From JAXLXE01 sp046328115 (GTDB taxonomy: Bacteria > Chloroflexota > UBA6077 > JACCZL01), in NCBI GenBank assembly GCA_046328115.1, contig JAXLXE010000001.1, forward strand, positions 992,001 to 1,056,000: a stretch of 64,000 bases of DNA, in the 5' to 3' direction. The notes beneath the pieces were generated by a model. The model was not told the origin of the DNA. It was given only the letters and a program-made list of their open reading frames with translations, and searched no databases. Positions 24,075-32,430 of this stretch are shown in pieces (position 1 is the first letter of the stretch; every line of letters begins with the position of its first letter). The translations under genes and the position numbers were made by a program.

Positions 24075-25217
24075 CTACGGTGCCCAGTCGATGCCGCCGA
24101 AGCCGCCGCGGTCCAGGATGAAGTTGACGCTGCCGTCCATGCCGATGAGGTAGACGCCGCGGCTGGCGAAGGCGGCCAGGCGAGTGCCGTCCGGAGACCA
24201 GGCCAGGGAGACTTCATCCTCCTGCAGCTTTGCCAACAGGCGCGGCTCGCCGCCGGTCGCGTCCAGGATGAACACATCCCACGGGTCCCCATGGGCGTAG
24301 GCAACGGACGGCAGCAAGAGACCCGCCACCGGCCCTTGCTCCGATTGGCGTCGCTCGGCCGCGGGAGGCGGGCTGCTGGCGGGGAGGGCGATACGCTTGC
24401 CGTCTGGGGAGAACCGGGCCTGGCCCAGAACGGAGAACTGCCCGGGCGGGACGACCTGGACGGGCTCCCCGCCTTCGATGGGCGACGACCGTAGCTGCTC
24501 GCCCTGTCGATCGGCGCGCACCGTGAGAAGCTGCTTGCCGTCAGGACTGACGGCGGGCAGTGCGCCATCCGCGATCTGGGCTCGGGCGCCGCTGGCCAGG
24601 TCCACCCGCTCGACTCGTTTGGTGAGGCGCTGGTTCTCCAGCACGGTCACGCCCATGACGAACGAGCGGCCATCCGGCAGCCACTCGGGCGTCTCCAGGG
24701 CGGTCCCCGGCCGGTCCCGGCTGGCCACGTTGCGCGGCTCCTTGCCCGGTTCCACCAGGAAGATCTCCGAGCTCGCGGCGGTATCGCCGGCGCGGACATG
24801 GAAGATGGCGTAGAGCGCGTCGCGCCCGTTGGGCGACCAGCGGCCGTGCGTGATCGAGGCACTGGCGCCGCTGGGGACGAGCGTCTCCGGGGACGTGGAG
24901 CCCAGGGGCAGGACGACCAGTCCCTCAGGCAGCGGAATCAGCAGCCTGCCGCCGGTCGCCACCCGGGGGTCGGGGCGCTCGTTCAGGCCCGGGATACGGG
25001 GCTGGGTGAGCTGGCGGATGGCGGGGTTCAGCGCACCTCGCCACCATGCTACGGCGAGCATCAGTAAGCCGACTGCCAGCATGGCCGCCGTAGCGACGAC
25101 CAACGGATTGCCAGTGAGCCGGGTCCTTTCGGTCGCCGCGGATGATGCGGGGTCTGGCGTTCGATCCTGGGGAGCTCGCGCCCCGCTATCGCGAGAACGC
25201 CTTCGCTTGCGTGCCAT
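24075..25217 (-). CDS. membrane-anchored TolB-like beta-propeller protein
   Basis: 380 residues. A basic N-terminus (MARKRRRSRD) precedes one transmembrane helix (about 37-60, LVVATAAMLAVGLLMLAVAW). The extracellular part has repeated WD40-like/TolB-type strands, including GRWSPNGRDALYAIF, PEWLPDGRSFVMG, ALPAVSPDGKQLLTV, ARFSPDGKRIALP and LAWSPDGTRLAAF. This repeated sPDG pattern marks a PD40 propeller, used for protein contacts rather than catalysis. It is the last gene of the trxB operon, 18 bases after the 57-aa membrane protein. The partner is unknown. Confidence 0.8.
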   Translation of the reverse strand: MARKRRRSRDSGARAPQDRTPDPASSAATERTRLTGNPLVVATAAMLAVGLLMLAVAWWRGALNPAIRQLTQPRIPGLNERPDPRVATGGRLLIPLPEGLVVLPLGSTSPETLVPSGASASITHGRWSPNGRDALYAIFHVRAGDTAASSEIFLVEPGKEPRNVASRDRPGTALETPEWLPDGRSFVMGVTVLENQRLTKRVERVDLASGARAQIADGALPAVSPDGKQLLTVRADRQGEQLRSSPIEGGEPVQVVPPGQFSVLGQARFSPDGKRIALPASSPPPAAERRQSEQGPVAGLLLPSVAYAHGDPWDVFILDATGGEPRLLAKLQEDEVSLAWSPDGTRLAAFASRGVYLIGMDGSVNFILDRGGFGGIDWAP

Positions 25218-25235
25218 CAGCGAGATGGTACCGAA

Positions 25236-25409
25236 CTAGTCGTCCCGCGACTCTGGCGCCTGGTCGCTCGGTGACGGTCCGTCTTCTCCTTCGCGCCGCC
25301 GCTTGCCCGTCCAGGTGACGATGAGGAAAGCGGCCAGCAAACCCACCGCCACCATGATGACCTCGTCCCAGCCCCCCTGGTGGAGCAGCGCCGCGGCAAC
25401 GGACGTCAC
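25236..25409 (-). CDS. small single-pass membrane protein, 57 aa
   Basis: GTG start overlapping the upstream MBL-hydrolase stop as GTGA (25406-25409), the standard coupled arrangement of this genome. The product begins VTSVAAALLHQGGWDEVI and has one helix (about 19-35, MVAVGLLAAFLIVTW) followed by a basic then acidic tail (TGKRRREGEDGPSPSDQ). It lies between the MBL hydrolase and the propeller protein on the same strand, with 18 bases to the latter. No family is recognised; context and layout support a real gene. Confidence 0.65.
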   Translation of the reverse strand: MTSVAAALLHQGGWDEVIMVAVGLLAAFLIVTWTGKRRREGEDGPSPSDQAPESRDD

Positions 25410-26209
25410 CGATCGGCGGCGGGGCGGTACCGCCCGTCCGCGGCGGGGCTGATGAGGCCGTCGTGGGCGAGCTTGTCCAGGCAGGCGCGCACATTTCGCC
25501 CCGCCGCGCCAACCAGCCTGGGGTTGACTGTTGGATATATCCGCGCGACGAGCGCCTCCACCGTATCAACGCCGTCTTGGAGCGCCAGAAAGACCTCCCG
25601 GATGCGGGACTCACGATGCTCGATGTACTCCGCCACCTTGCCTGCCGAATCGGCAACCACGGGGCCATGGCCCGGGTAGATGAGGCGCAAGTCAAGCGAG
25701 GCCACCCGGCGCAGTGACTCCAGATACAGCCCCAGATCGCCAGGCTCATCACCCACCACGACCGTGCCGGTGCCGGCGATCAGGTCGCCGCTGAACAGGG
25801 CGGCCTCCTGGGCCAGCCTGAAGCAGAGGTGGTCGCGAGTGTGGCCGGGTGTGTGGAGCGCGGTGAGCGCGGCGCCGGCTAGCGAAACCCGCTCCGCGTC
25901 AACCAGGGGCTCGGTCACGCCAGGCAGCATCGCGTGGCCCCGCACGGGGGCGCCGATGCGCTCACGCAGGCGGTGAGCCGCGGGCAGGTGATCCCCGTGG
26001 CGGTGCGTGACCAGCGATGCCACGATCCGCCTGGACGGTCCCACAGCCGAGATGATCGCCTCAACGTGCTCCGGCATGTCCGGCCCGGGGTCGATGACCA
26101 CTAGATCCCTCGTGCCCACCAGGTAGGTGTTGGTGCCCTGGAGGGTCATCAGCGACGGGTTGGGCGCCAGGACGCGCGTGACCAGGGGAGAGAGGACTTC
26201 CACGCTCAC
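25406..26209 (-). CDS. MBL-fold metallo-hydrolase (LACTB2-like)
   Basis: 267 residues. The metal motif THRHGDHLPAA (HxHxDH) follows the first metal-site strands; LHTPGHTRDHLCF supplies the next His, FSGDLIAGTG the bridging Asp, and IYPGHGPV the last His. A C-terminal winged-helix-like part (VGAAGRNVRACLDKLAHDGLI) matches LACTB2-type nucleases and hydrolases. The start overlaps the Nudix stop as ATGA/GTGA. Substrate not known; LACTB2 homologues cut single-stranded RNA, but plant and bacterial relatives differ. Confidence 0.85.
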   Translation of the reverse strand: MSVEVLSPLVTRVLAPNPSLMTLQGTNTYLVGTRDLVVIDPGPDMPEHVEAIISAVGPSRRIVASLVTHRHGDHLPAAHRLRERIGAPVRGHAMLPGVTEPLVDAERVSLAGAALTALHTPGHTRDHLCFRLAQEAALFSGDLIAGTGTVVVGDEPGDLGLYLESLRRVASLDLRLIYPGHGPVVADSAGKVAEYIEHRESRIREVFLALQDGVDTVEALVARIYPTVNPRLVGAAGRNVRACLDKLAHDGLISPAADGRYRPAADR

Positions 26210-27066
26210 CAGGCCTCGGCCTCCGTATCCGCGGCCCAGGTGCCACGCTGGGCATCCAGCTCAGGGTGCACAGTGCGGATGGACTTGGAGCGGGCGTATG
26301 CCAGGAGGTCATCAACGGACGAGAACCGGCTGACGCGCTCGAGATGCTCAATGGTGACGTGCACCATCTTGACCTCGCCACGGGCACAGCGGTCCAGCAT
26401 GCCACGGGGCGTCACCCAGGCGCCTTCGGTGGTCTCCACGCCGCAGTAACGGGCGATCTGCCCCGCGGGCAACGCGGCGACGAAGAAGCGGGTGTCGAAC
26501 CGCCGTGGCGAGTAGGCCGGTGTGACCCAGTGGGAAAACGGAATGAGCGCGGCAAGGTCCAGCGACAACGCGTCCTGACGGAGCAGCCCGGCCAGCCCGG
26601 GCTGATCGCCCGTCAGCCGCGCGCGGAGAGGCTCCAGCCCTGCGGGGCTGGCGGCCGGGGCCAGGAGTACGCCGGCCTCCTCAAACAGCTCACGGGCGGC
26701 GGCGTAGAAGAACCCGAACGCTAGCTCGTGCCGTTCCGGGGGCTCCCCACCGCGGCGGGTGATGGAGTCCCAGGCGGTTGCAAGGTCGAACGATGGAGCG
26801 CTGGCTAGCGACTCGGCCGACCAGTCCGCCGGCGCGACGCCGCCACCGGGGAACACGAACACGTCGGCGGCAAAGCTGCTGGCCGGCGGCCGCCGCACCA
26901 TGTACAGCTCAATGTCGCCGGAATCCCCATCACGCACCAGGAGGACTGACGAGGCCGGGCGAGGGACAACGGGGCCGCCGGCGGGGATCTCAGGCTGGGC
27001 CCAGGTACGGCGCTCACCGCTGTAAGCCCGCTCTGACCGGGGAGCGGCAGCCCGCTCCTCGCTCAT
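26206..27066 (-). CDS. NUDIX hydrolase, NUDT19-like with split Nudix box
   Basis: 286 residues from ATG 27066, which overlaps the Rieske stop (ATGA). The Nudix box is interrupted: FVFPGGGVAPADW is followed about 40 residues later by AAARELFEEAGVLL, the same long insertion seen in NUDT19/RP2p proteins that hydrolyse CoA and acyl-CoA diphosphates. The catalytic Glu cluster RELFEEAG is intact. In-frame sequence upstream to 27246 overlaps the Rieske gene and is rejected. It sits with trxB, Rieske and MBL genes, a redox/CoA-turnover context. Confidence 0.82.
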   Translation of the reverse strand: MSEERAAAPRSERAYSGERRTWAQPEIPAGGPVVPRPASSVLLVRDGDSGDIELYMVRRPPASSFAADVFVFPGGGVAPADWSAESLASAPSFDLATAWDSITRRGGEPPERHELAFGFFYAAARELFEEAGVLLAPAASPAGLEPLRARLTGDQPGLAGLLRQDALSLDLAALIPFSHWVTPAYSPRRFDTRFFVAALPAGQIARYCGVETTEGAWVTPRGMLDRCARGEVKMVHVTIEHLERVSRFSSVDDLLAYARSKSIRTVHPELDAQRGTWAADTEAEAW

Positions 27067-27371
27067 CTGGACTCCAGCAGGACGCGCCCATCCTGGACTA
27101 CGGCCTGATGACGGCGGAGGCGCCAGTCGCTCGGCGGCGAGGCGGAGCGGCCGGTGCGAGCATCCCACGTCCAGCCGTGCCAGGGACAGGCCAGCATGCA
27201 GCCGTCCACGCGGCCGCGGTGCAGCGGGCCGCCGTTGTGGGGACAACGATCGTCGAAGGCCATGATCTCGCCGCTCACGTTGAGCAGCGTCACGGCTCTG
27301 CCGTCAAGCTCCACCAGCCGCGGCTGCCCCGGCGCGACATCCGCCAGCGCGGCCACATCCACCAGCCGCAC
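27063..27371 (-). CDS. small Rieske 2Fe-2S ferredoxin
   Basis: 102 residues forming one Rieske domain. The ligands are Cys43-His45 (CPHNGG) and Cys62-His65 (CPWHGW), with standard spacing. No membrane anchor or oxygenase domain is attached, so it is a soluble electron carrier of the type that serves oxygenases or nitrite reductase-like enzymes. GTG 27371 lies 12 bases after trxB, in one operon with it, which makes TrxB a possible electron source, though this is only inference. Confidence 0.9.
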   Translation of the reverse strand: MRLVDVAALADVAPGQPRLVELDGRAVTLLNVSGEIMAFDDRCPHNGGPLHRGRVDGCMLACPWHGWTWDARTGRSASPPSDWRLRRHQAVVQDGRVLLESR

Positions 27372-27383
27372 GCCGTCTATCCG

Positions 27384-28346
27384 TCAGGCCGCCGAACCGG
27401 ACCCCGCGTGGGCGGCCCGGACGCGGTCTTCTAGCTCCTCCAGGTACTTCGTTGCAGCGATAGCCGCGATGGTGGCATCGCCCACGGCGTTGGTGATCTG
27501 GCGAACGAACTGGTGGCGCACGTCCCCGGCGATGAAGATGCCTGGAATGGAGCTCTCCATCTTCTCATCCGTGTAGATGAAGCCGGCCTCGTCCTTACGG
27601 ATCTCGTCGCCGAAGACATCACTGGACGGCGTGAACCCCACGTAGATGAAGACGCCGCTGACCTCCAGCCGGCCCTCTGAGCCGTCCTTGGTGTTGCGGG
27701 TCTTTAGCCACTGGACCTGGCCGTCTCCGCCGATCTCGTCCACCACGGTGTTCCACACCGCTTCCACGTTCTTCTGGGCGAAGAGTCGTTCCTGAAGCAC
27801 CTTCTGAGCCCGTAGCTCATCGCGGCGGTGGATCAAGTAGAGCTTACTGGCGTAGCGGGTGAGGAACGTGGCCTCCTCAACGGCGGAGTCGCCACCGCCG
27901 ATGACGGCCAGCACCTGCTCTTTGAAGAACGCGCCGTCGCAGATGGCACAGTAGGAAACGCCGCGACCGGCTAGCTCCTGCTCGCCTGGCACGCCAAGCT
28001 TGGTGGGCTGGCCACCCGTGCAGACAATGACGGCCTTGGCGGCGTACTCGTCGCCCTCTTCGGTGCTGACGCGGCGCACGTCGCCCTCCGCCCAGACGCG
28101 TGTGACAGTGCCGTAGCCGAGCGTAGCGCCGAACTCAAGGGCGTGCTCTTCAAACAGGCGGGCCATGTCCTGACCGGAGATGCTCTTGAAGCCGGTGTAG
28201 TCCTCGATCAGCTCGGTGTTGAGAAGCTGTCCACCTGGGCCCATCTTGTCCAGCACCAGGGTTTTCAGTCGAGCGCGTCCCGCGTACAGCGCGGCGGTGA
28301 GTCCCGCGGGTCCCGCGCCGACGACGATGACATCATAGTTTTCCAT
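27384..28346 (-). CDS. trxB: thioredoxin reductase
   Basis: 320-residue FAD/NADPH enzyme that reduces thioredoxin. It has the FAD motif VVGAGPAGLTAALYAGRA (8-25), the redox-active CAICDG (Cys133 and Cys136), the NADPH site VIGGGDSAVEEA and the C-terminal GIFIAGDVRHQFVRQITNAVGDATIAA. It leads a minus-strand operon (Rieske, Nudix, MBL, small membrane protein, propeller). A TATACT box at 28413-28418 lies 66 bases upstream. It is a plausible electron source for the peroxiredoxin near 54 kb. Confidence 0.95.
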   Translation of the reverse strand: MENYDVIVVGAGPAGLTAALYAGRARLKTLVLDKMGPGGQLLNTELIEDYTGFKSISGQDMARLFEEHALEFGATLGYGTVTRVWAEGDVRRVSTEEGDEYAAKAVIVCTGGQPTKLGVPGEQELAGRGVSYCAICDGAFFKEQVLAVIGGGDSAVEEATFLTRYASKLYLIHRRDELRAQKVLQERLFAQKNVEAVWNTVVDEIGGDGQVQWLKTRNTKDGSEGRLEVSGVFIYVGFTPSSDVFGDEIRKDEAGFIYTDEKMESSIPGIFIAGDVRHQFVRQITNAVGDATIAAIAATKYLEELEDRVRAAHAGSGSAA

Positions 28347-28412
28347 GAGGGTGTTCCATCAGGGCAGCTCCAGTGGGCGCGCGTTGAAGGGGCGCGCGAC
28401 GCCTCTGTGGAG

Positions 28413-28418
28413 AGTATA
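28413..28418 (-). promoter_or_regulatory. -10 box of the trxB operon
   Basis: TATACT on the minus strand, 66 bases before the trxB start; no clear -35. Confidence 0.4.
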
Positions 28419-28428
28419 AGCACCACGC

Positions 28429-28457
28429 TCGACTCGTATCGAAACGGCTAGTATGAT
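28429..28457 (+). promoter_or_regulatory. promoter of the NIPSNAP gene
   Basis: TCGACT (28429-28434) and TATGAT (28452-28457) with 17-base spacing, about 52 bases before ATG 28510 and divergent from the trxB promoter. Confidence 0.4.
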
Positions 28458-28509
28458 CGGCAGCGAGTTCTCCGGACGACGCCGCGCGCCGTCCACGAGG
28501 GGTGACTGT

Positions 28510-28839
28510 ATGTTGTACGAGCTGCGCATCTACGAGACGGTTCCCGGGCGTCTTCCCGCGCTCCACAAGCGGTTCTCTGAGGTGACGCTGAAGATCTTCG
28601 AACGGCACGGAATCCGGCAGGCGGGATTCTGGACGGGGGAGATCAGCGACAACACCAACAACGAGCTGACGTACTTCCTGGCGTGGGAGAGCCTGGAGGA
28701 GCGGGAGCGGAAGTGGGGCGCGTTCCAGGCGGATCCGGAGTGGATCGAGAAGCGGGCGGCCTCGGAGGCGGACGGCCCCATCGTGGCACGGGTGCGGAGC
28801 AGCATCCTGCGGCCGACGTCGTATTCGTCGGTCAAGTAG
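28510..28839 (+). CDS. NIPSNAP family protein
   Basis: 109-residue alpha/beta-barrel dimer-type protein. The family start MLYELRIYETVPGRLPALHKRF and FLAWESLEERERKWGAFQADPEW are diagnostic. NIPSNAP proteins have no settled enzymatic role in bacteria. ATG 28510 follows a GAGGGGTGA ribosome site. It is flanked by genes on the opposite strand, so it is monocistronic. Confidence 0.9.
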   Translation: MLYELRIYETVPGRLPALHKRFSEVTLKIFERHGIRQAGFWTGEISDNTNNELTYFLAWESLEERERKWGAFQADPEWIEKRAASEADGPIVARVRSSILRPTSYSSVK

Positions 28840-28884
28840 GTAGCGGCGCCCCCGCGCGGGATGTCTGAGGGGCGCTGTGTCCCC

Positions 28885-30558
28885 TCAGGCCTCCCGCGGG
28901 TAGAGCTGGACGCGTCGGTGGGGCTCTCGCCCCAGGCTGCGGGAGCCCAGGTTGTAGCGCTCCGCCAACTGGTGTTGGAGTCTGCGGATGTACGAGGTCT
29001 GGGGCGACAGCTCGATGGGCATGGAGTCCTCCAGCACACGTGTGATGGCGTCCTCCGTCTCCTGCAGGGCTGAAGTAGCGGCGCTGGAAGGGCGCATGTC
29101 GAACTGAGCTATGCGGCCCAGCCCCTCTTCGATCTGGCCGCCGCTGTTACCACGCAGGACGTAGATCGGCGTGCCTGAGGCCTCAGCGTCACGCAGGGGC
29201 TGGGGCTTTCGCCGGTAGTAGTTCTTCACCGTCAGCACCACGTCCGCGTCCGTGGGCTCCATGGTGAGGGTGACCGGGAGGTGTAGGGAGCGAATGACTG
29301 ACTCCAGCCGCGAACGGTTCACGCCGTACGGGTAGACCCGCGCGGGCTTGCCGCCATTGGGCGGCGGGGCGGGCTCCAGGACGGGCGCGTTCTCGCGCTG
29401 GCGTTCCCAGAACGCGGCGCGGGCCGCTCCAAAGCCGTCGTCGCGACGTGACTCGACGACCATGCCAAAGGGCCCGGCACGTCGTGGCTGCTGCTCCATG
29501 AGGGTGGGGGCGCGCAACGGCGGGTGCTCCTCGTGGATGGTGCCGTCCTCGTCGCGGCTGCGGATGGTGGCGGCGCGCTGCTGGCCGCGCAGTGAGGCGT
29601 CCACAACCTCCGCGACGTTGTCGTGCACGGCCACCCGGTTCCACTCCTGGATCTCGATGACGATGTCAAACGTCGGCGGCGCCTTGCGCTCCAGGACGGA
29701 CTTCTGGGTGCCGCGGCGGCGCGCCTCCTCGTCGCCCAGCGTCACCGTCTGGATCCCGCCGATCAGGTCGGCCAGGGTGGGATTGAGCATGAGGTTCTCC
29801 AGCGTGTTGCCGTGGGCGGTGGCGACAAGCTGGACGCCGCGCTCGGCGATGGTGCGGGAGGCCTGGGCCTCTAGCTCCGTGCCGATCTCGTCGATCACGA
29901 TGACCTCGGGCATGTGATTCTCCACCGCCTCGATCATCACGGCGTGCTGCGCCGTGGGCGTGGCCACCTGCATGCGGCGAGCCCGCCCAATGGCCGGGTG
30001 CGGAATGTCGCCGTCGCCCCCGATCTCATTGGACGTATCTACGATGATGACGCGCTTGCGAAGGTCGTCGGCCAGCACGCGCGCGGCCTCGCGGAGCAGG
30101 GTGGTCTTGCCTACGCCAGGCCGCCCCATCATGAGGATGCTCTTCCCGGATTCCACCAGATCGCGGATGATCCCGATGGTGCCGTAGACGGCGCGACCTA
30201 CGCGACAGGTAACGCCGACCACCCGCCCGGCGCGGTTGCGGATGGCGGAGATACGGTGCAGCGTACGCTCGATACCCGCGCGGTTGTCATCGCCGAACGA
30301 ACCGATCCGCTGGACGACGAACTCGATATCAGCATCCGTGACGGGCTCCATCCCCAGGAGCACTTCGCGCCCGGGCAGGCGCGCCTCCGGCTCGCGCCCC
30401 AGATCCATGACCACTTCCAGCAGGTCCTGCTGGTCCGCCATCTCCTGGATGGGCTCGCGGATGCGCTGGGGGAGCACCGCCAGCAGGAGGTCTAGATCAT
30501 CGGTCACGCGGCGCTCGGTCTCCGGCGCGGAGCGCAGCGTCTTCTCTTGGCTACTCAT
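28885..30558 (-). CDS. AAA ATPase with C-terminal R3H domain (Ycf45/SpoIIIAA-like)
   Basis: 557 residues from ATG 30558, which overlaps the GNAT stop as TGATG. The N-terminal helical part (20-120) leads into a RecA-like AAA core with Walker A GRPGVGKT (145-152), Walker B PEVIVIDEIGTE and sensor motifs. A linker region (about 370-430) with a predicted DNA-binding segment follows. The C-terminal R3H domain (about 527-557, RRLQHQLAERYNLGSRSLGREPHRRV) binds single-stranded nucleic acid. This family (plastid Ycf45) is conserved in cyanobacteria, Firmicutes and Chloroflexota; function is unclear. The longer in-frame extension to 30933 overlaps the GNAT gene and is rejected. Confidence 0.88.
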   Translation of the reverse strand: MSSQEKTLRSAPETERRVTDDLDLLLAVLPQRIREPIQEMADQQDLLEVVMDLGREPEARLPGREVLLGMEPVTDADIEFVVQRIGSFGDDNRAGIERTLHRISAIRNRAGRVVGVTCRVGRAVYGTIGIIRDLVESGKSILMMGRPGVGKTTLLREAARVLADDLRKRVIIVDTSNEIGGDGDIPHPAIGRARRMQVATPTAQHAVMIEAVENHMPEVIVIDEIGTELEAQASRTIAERGVQLVATAHGNTLENLMLNPTLADLIGGIQTVTLGDEEARRRGTQKSVLERKAPPTFDIVIEIQEWNRVAVHDNVAEVVDASLRGQQRAATIRSRDEDGTIHEEHPPLRAPTLMEQQPRRAGPFGMVVESRRDDGFGAARAAFWERQRENAPVLEPAPPPNGGKPARVYPYGVNRSRLESVIRSLHLPVTLTMEPTDADVVLTVKNYYRRKPQPLRDAEASGTPIYVLRGNSGGQIEEGLGRIAQFDMRPSSAATSALQETEDAITRVLEDSMPIELSPQTSYIRRLQHQLAERYNLGSRSLGREPHRRVQLYPREA

Positions 30559-31514
30559 CAGCCCCCCAAAATCCCGGCTGGCATCATTTTGGGCTCCAGT
30601 ACGCGCGCCGTGAGCTGGCGAACGTAGATGTCGTACTGGCCGGTCACGCGGAACCCCACGCGCTCCAGGCCCGGGCCCAGACCGGCCTGGTACTCGCGAA
30701 CGGCGGCGAACACGGGCGCCTTGGGGCTCACCTGCTGCAGCGCGTATGAAACAAATCGATCGATCATGGTCTCGTACTTCGGGTCGATCAGGAGATCCAG
30801 ACACTGGCTCTTCTGGCCGTAGACGACCTCCAGCCAGCCGGCGATGCCGGTGCCTAGCTCCCAGACGTACTGGTGGCGGTCGCCGATGATGGTGGGCGCC
30901 CAGCGCTTCCGTCCCCGATGGAGCGCGGCCCACTCGTCGGCCGTCATGGCCTCAGCCAGCCTGACGTTCGGCGGCACCGCCGCCCCGTACAGATGAAAGA
31001 GCCCGGTCTCGTCCGCCCGCAGCCGAGGCCGCCCGTCCAGCATCTCTGAGGGGAGGATCTTGACCGGTGGATCAATCCGGTAGACGTCCTGGCCGGTGTA
31101 GCGCTCGAATCCGGCTCGGCGGGCGACGTCCGCGCCGCGAGCGCCCGAGGGGGTTTCGATGAACACCCTGCGGGCGCCGGCCTCGACGGCGACGCCGGAT
31201 ACGTGATCCAGCAGCTCGCGAGCCGACCCGTCCATCCCGTCTGTTACGTGAAGATGCTCAACATCCCACACCAACCCGGAGGACCGAGCGCGCGCCACGG
31301 CGACGGCGGCGATCCCCTCATCTTCGAACGCGATCCAGGCGCGTCCCCTGGTGGGCGCGGCCCCGACAGCCTGCCAGACCATCTCGCTCAGCGGCAGATG
31401 TCCGCTCTCGGGCTGGATCTTCGGCCACGTGTGGCCGGTGATCTCGGTCGTCGCGGTGTTCCGCAGGAAACGCGTCAGTCCGACCAGGTCAGTCGGACGT
31501 GGCGCTCTAAGCAT
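30558..31514 (-). CDS. GNAT-fold protein upstream of the R3H ATPase
   Basis: 318 residues. Two GNAT-like halves are suggested: residues 1-150 (VAVARARSSGLVWDVEHLHVTDG, ARRVFIETPSG, ARRAGFERYTGQDVY) and 170-310 (GWLEVVYGQKSQCLDLLIDPKYE, LERVGFRVTGQYDIYVRQ). It matches the hypothetical proteins that accompany R3H ATPases in related genomes, and its stop overlaps the ATPase start, so a shared function is likely. Acetyl-CoA-binding motifs are degenerate; it could be a non-catalytic or unusual acyltransferase. Confidence 0.65.
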   Translation of the reverse strand: MLRAPRPTDLVGLTRFLRNTATTEITGHTWPKIQPESGHLPLSEMVWQAVGAAPTRGRAWIAFEDEGIAAVAVARARSSGLVWDVEHLHVTDGMDGSARELLDHVSGVAVEAGARRVFIETPSGARGADVARRAGFERYTGQDVYRIDPPVKILPSEMLDGRPRLRADETGLFHLYGAAVPPNVRLAEAMTADEWAALHRGRKRWAPTIIGDRHQYVWELGTGIAGWLEVVYGQKSQCLDLLIDPKYETMIDRFVSYALQQVSPKAPVFAAVREYQAGLGPGLERVGFRVTGQYDIYVRQLTARVLEPKMMPAGILGG

Positions 31515-31617
31515 GTAGCGATCCGTCCCGGCGCAGGCTCCGGGCCGAAGTTTACACGATTCTCAGAGCCGACTCGGAGGGAAACGGACCCATCGCGGTG
31601 ACGCGGCGGGCGGGTCC

Positions 31618-31623
31618 TATAAT
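31618..31623 (+). promoter_or_regulatory. -10 box of cobS-cobQ
   Basis: TATAAT, a perfect consensus, ends 9 bases before GTG 31633; the mRNA leader would be zero to a few bases. Confidence 0.5.
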
Positions 31624-31632
31624 CGGCCGGCA

Positions 31633-32430
31633 GTGAGCACGGCGTTCGAGTCCGCGCGGCAAGAGACCAGGCCAGGCGCGCACGCCATCCGCGAGCTAGC
31701 CCTGGGTCCGTTGTTTGCCGCCCAGTTCCTCACCGTGCTGCCGCCCCTGGTACGGCGCCAACCCACCCGGCGGGAGCTGGGAGCGGCAGAGGCGTTCTTC
31801 CCCGCTGCCGGACTGCTCGTCGGCGCCTGCCTGATCCTTCTGGACCTGGGGTTCGTGGTGCTGCCGCCGATGGTGCGATCCGTGGCGGTGGTTGCCGCGG
31901 CGGCCGCGCTGACGGGAGCGCTGCATCTGGACGGTATCGTGGACACGTTCGACGGGCTGTTCGGCGCCCACGATCGGGACTCCAAGCTGGCCGTGATGCG
32001 TGACCCGCGAGCGGGGACCTACGGCGTGATCGCCGTGGTGTGCACGCTGCTGCTCCAGGTCTCCGCGGTGCATGCGATGAGCGACCAGCTTCGCGCGCCT
32101 GCCCTGCTGATGGCCCCCTGCCTGGGGCGGTGGGCGATCGTCGCCGTCACGTGGACGTACCCGTACGCGCGACCGCAGGGCATGGGGCGGGCGTTCAAGG
32201 ACTCGATGACGCTCCTGGGCGTGATCATCGCTGGCTGCACGGCGCTGGCGGCCGCCTACCTGCTGTGGGGTGGCATGGGGGTTGGCCTGTTCGCGGCTAG
32301 CTCGGCGGCGGCACTGGCGACCGGATGGCTGGTGTGCCGCCACCTGGGCGGACTGACCGGCGACGTGTACGGGGCGGTTTGTGAGCTCGTGACCACGTTC
32401 GCCCTGATCTGGATGGCCTCCGCGGGATGA
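31633..32430 (+). CDS. cobS: adenosylcobinamide-GDP ribazoletransferase CobS
   Basis: 265-residue integral membrane enzyme joining alpha-ribazole to adenosylcobinamide-GDP, the last assembly step of B12. The catalytic motif ALHLDGIVDTFDGLFGAHDRD (DGxxDxxDG) and KLAVMRDPRAGTYGVIA are complete, with five or six hydrophobic segments. The start is GTG 31633, just after the TATAAT box. Its stop overlaps cobQ by ATGA. It is separate from the main B12 operon at 39.8-54 kb; CobU/CobP and CobT are not in this window. Confidence 0.93.
   Translation: MSTAFESARQETRPGAHAIRELALGPLFAAQFLTVLPPLVRRQPTRRELGAAEAFFPAAGLLVGACLILLDLGFVVLPPMVRSVAVVAAAAALTGALHLDGIVDTFDGLFGAHDRDSKLAVMRDPRAGTYGVIAVVCTLLLQVSAVHAMSDQLRAPALLMAPCLGRWAIVAVTWTYPYARPQGMGRAFKDSMTLLGVIIAGCTALAAAYLLWGGMGVGLFAASSAAALATGWLVCRHLGGLTGDVYGAVCELVTTFALIWMASAG

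Noticed and set aside
30559..30933. N-terminal extension of the R3H ATPase
   Set aside because: It overlaps the coding part of the GNAT gene and reads Arg/Pro/Gly-rich; the TGATG junction marks ATG 30558 as the start.
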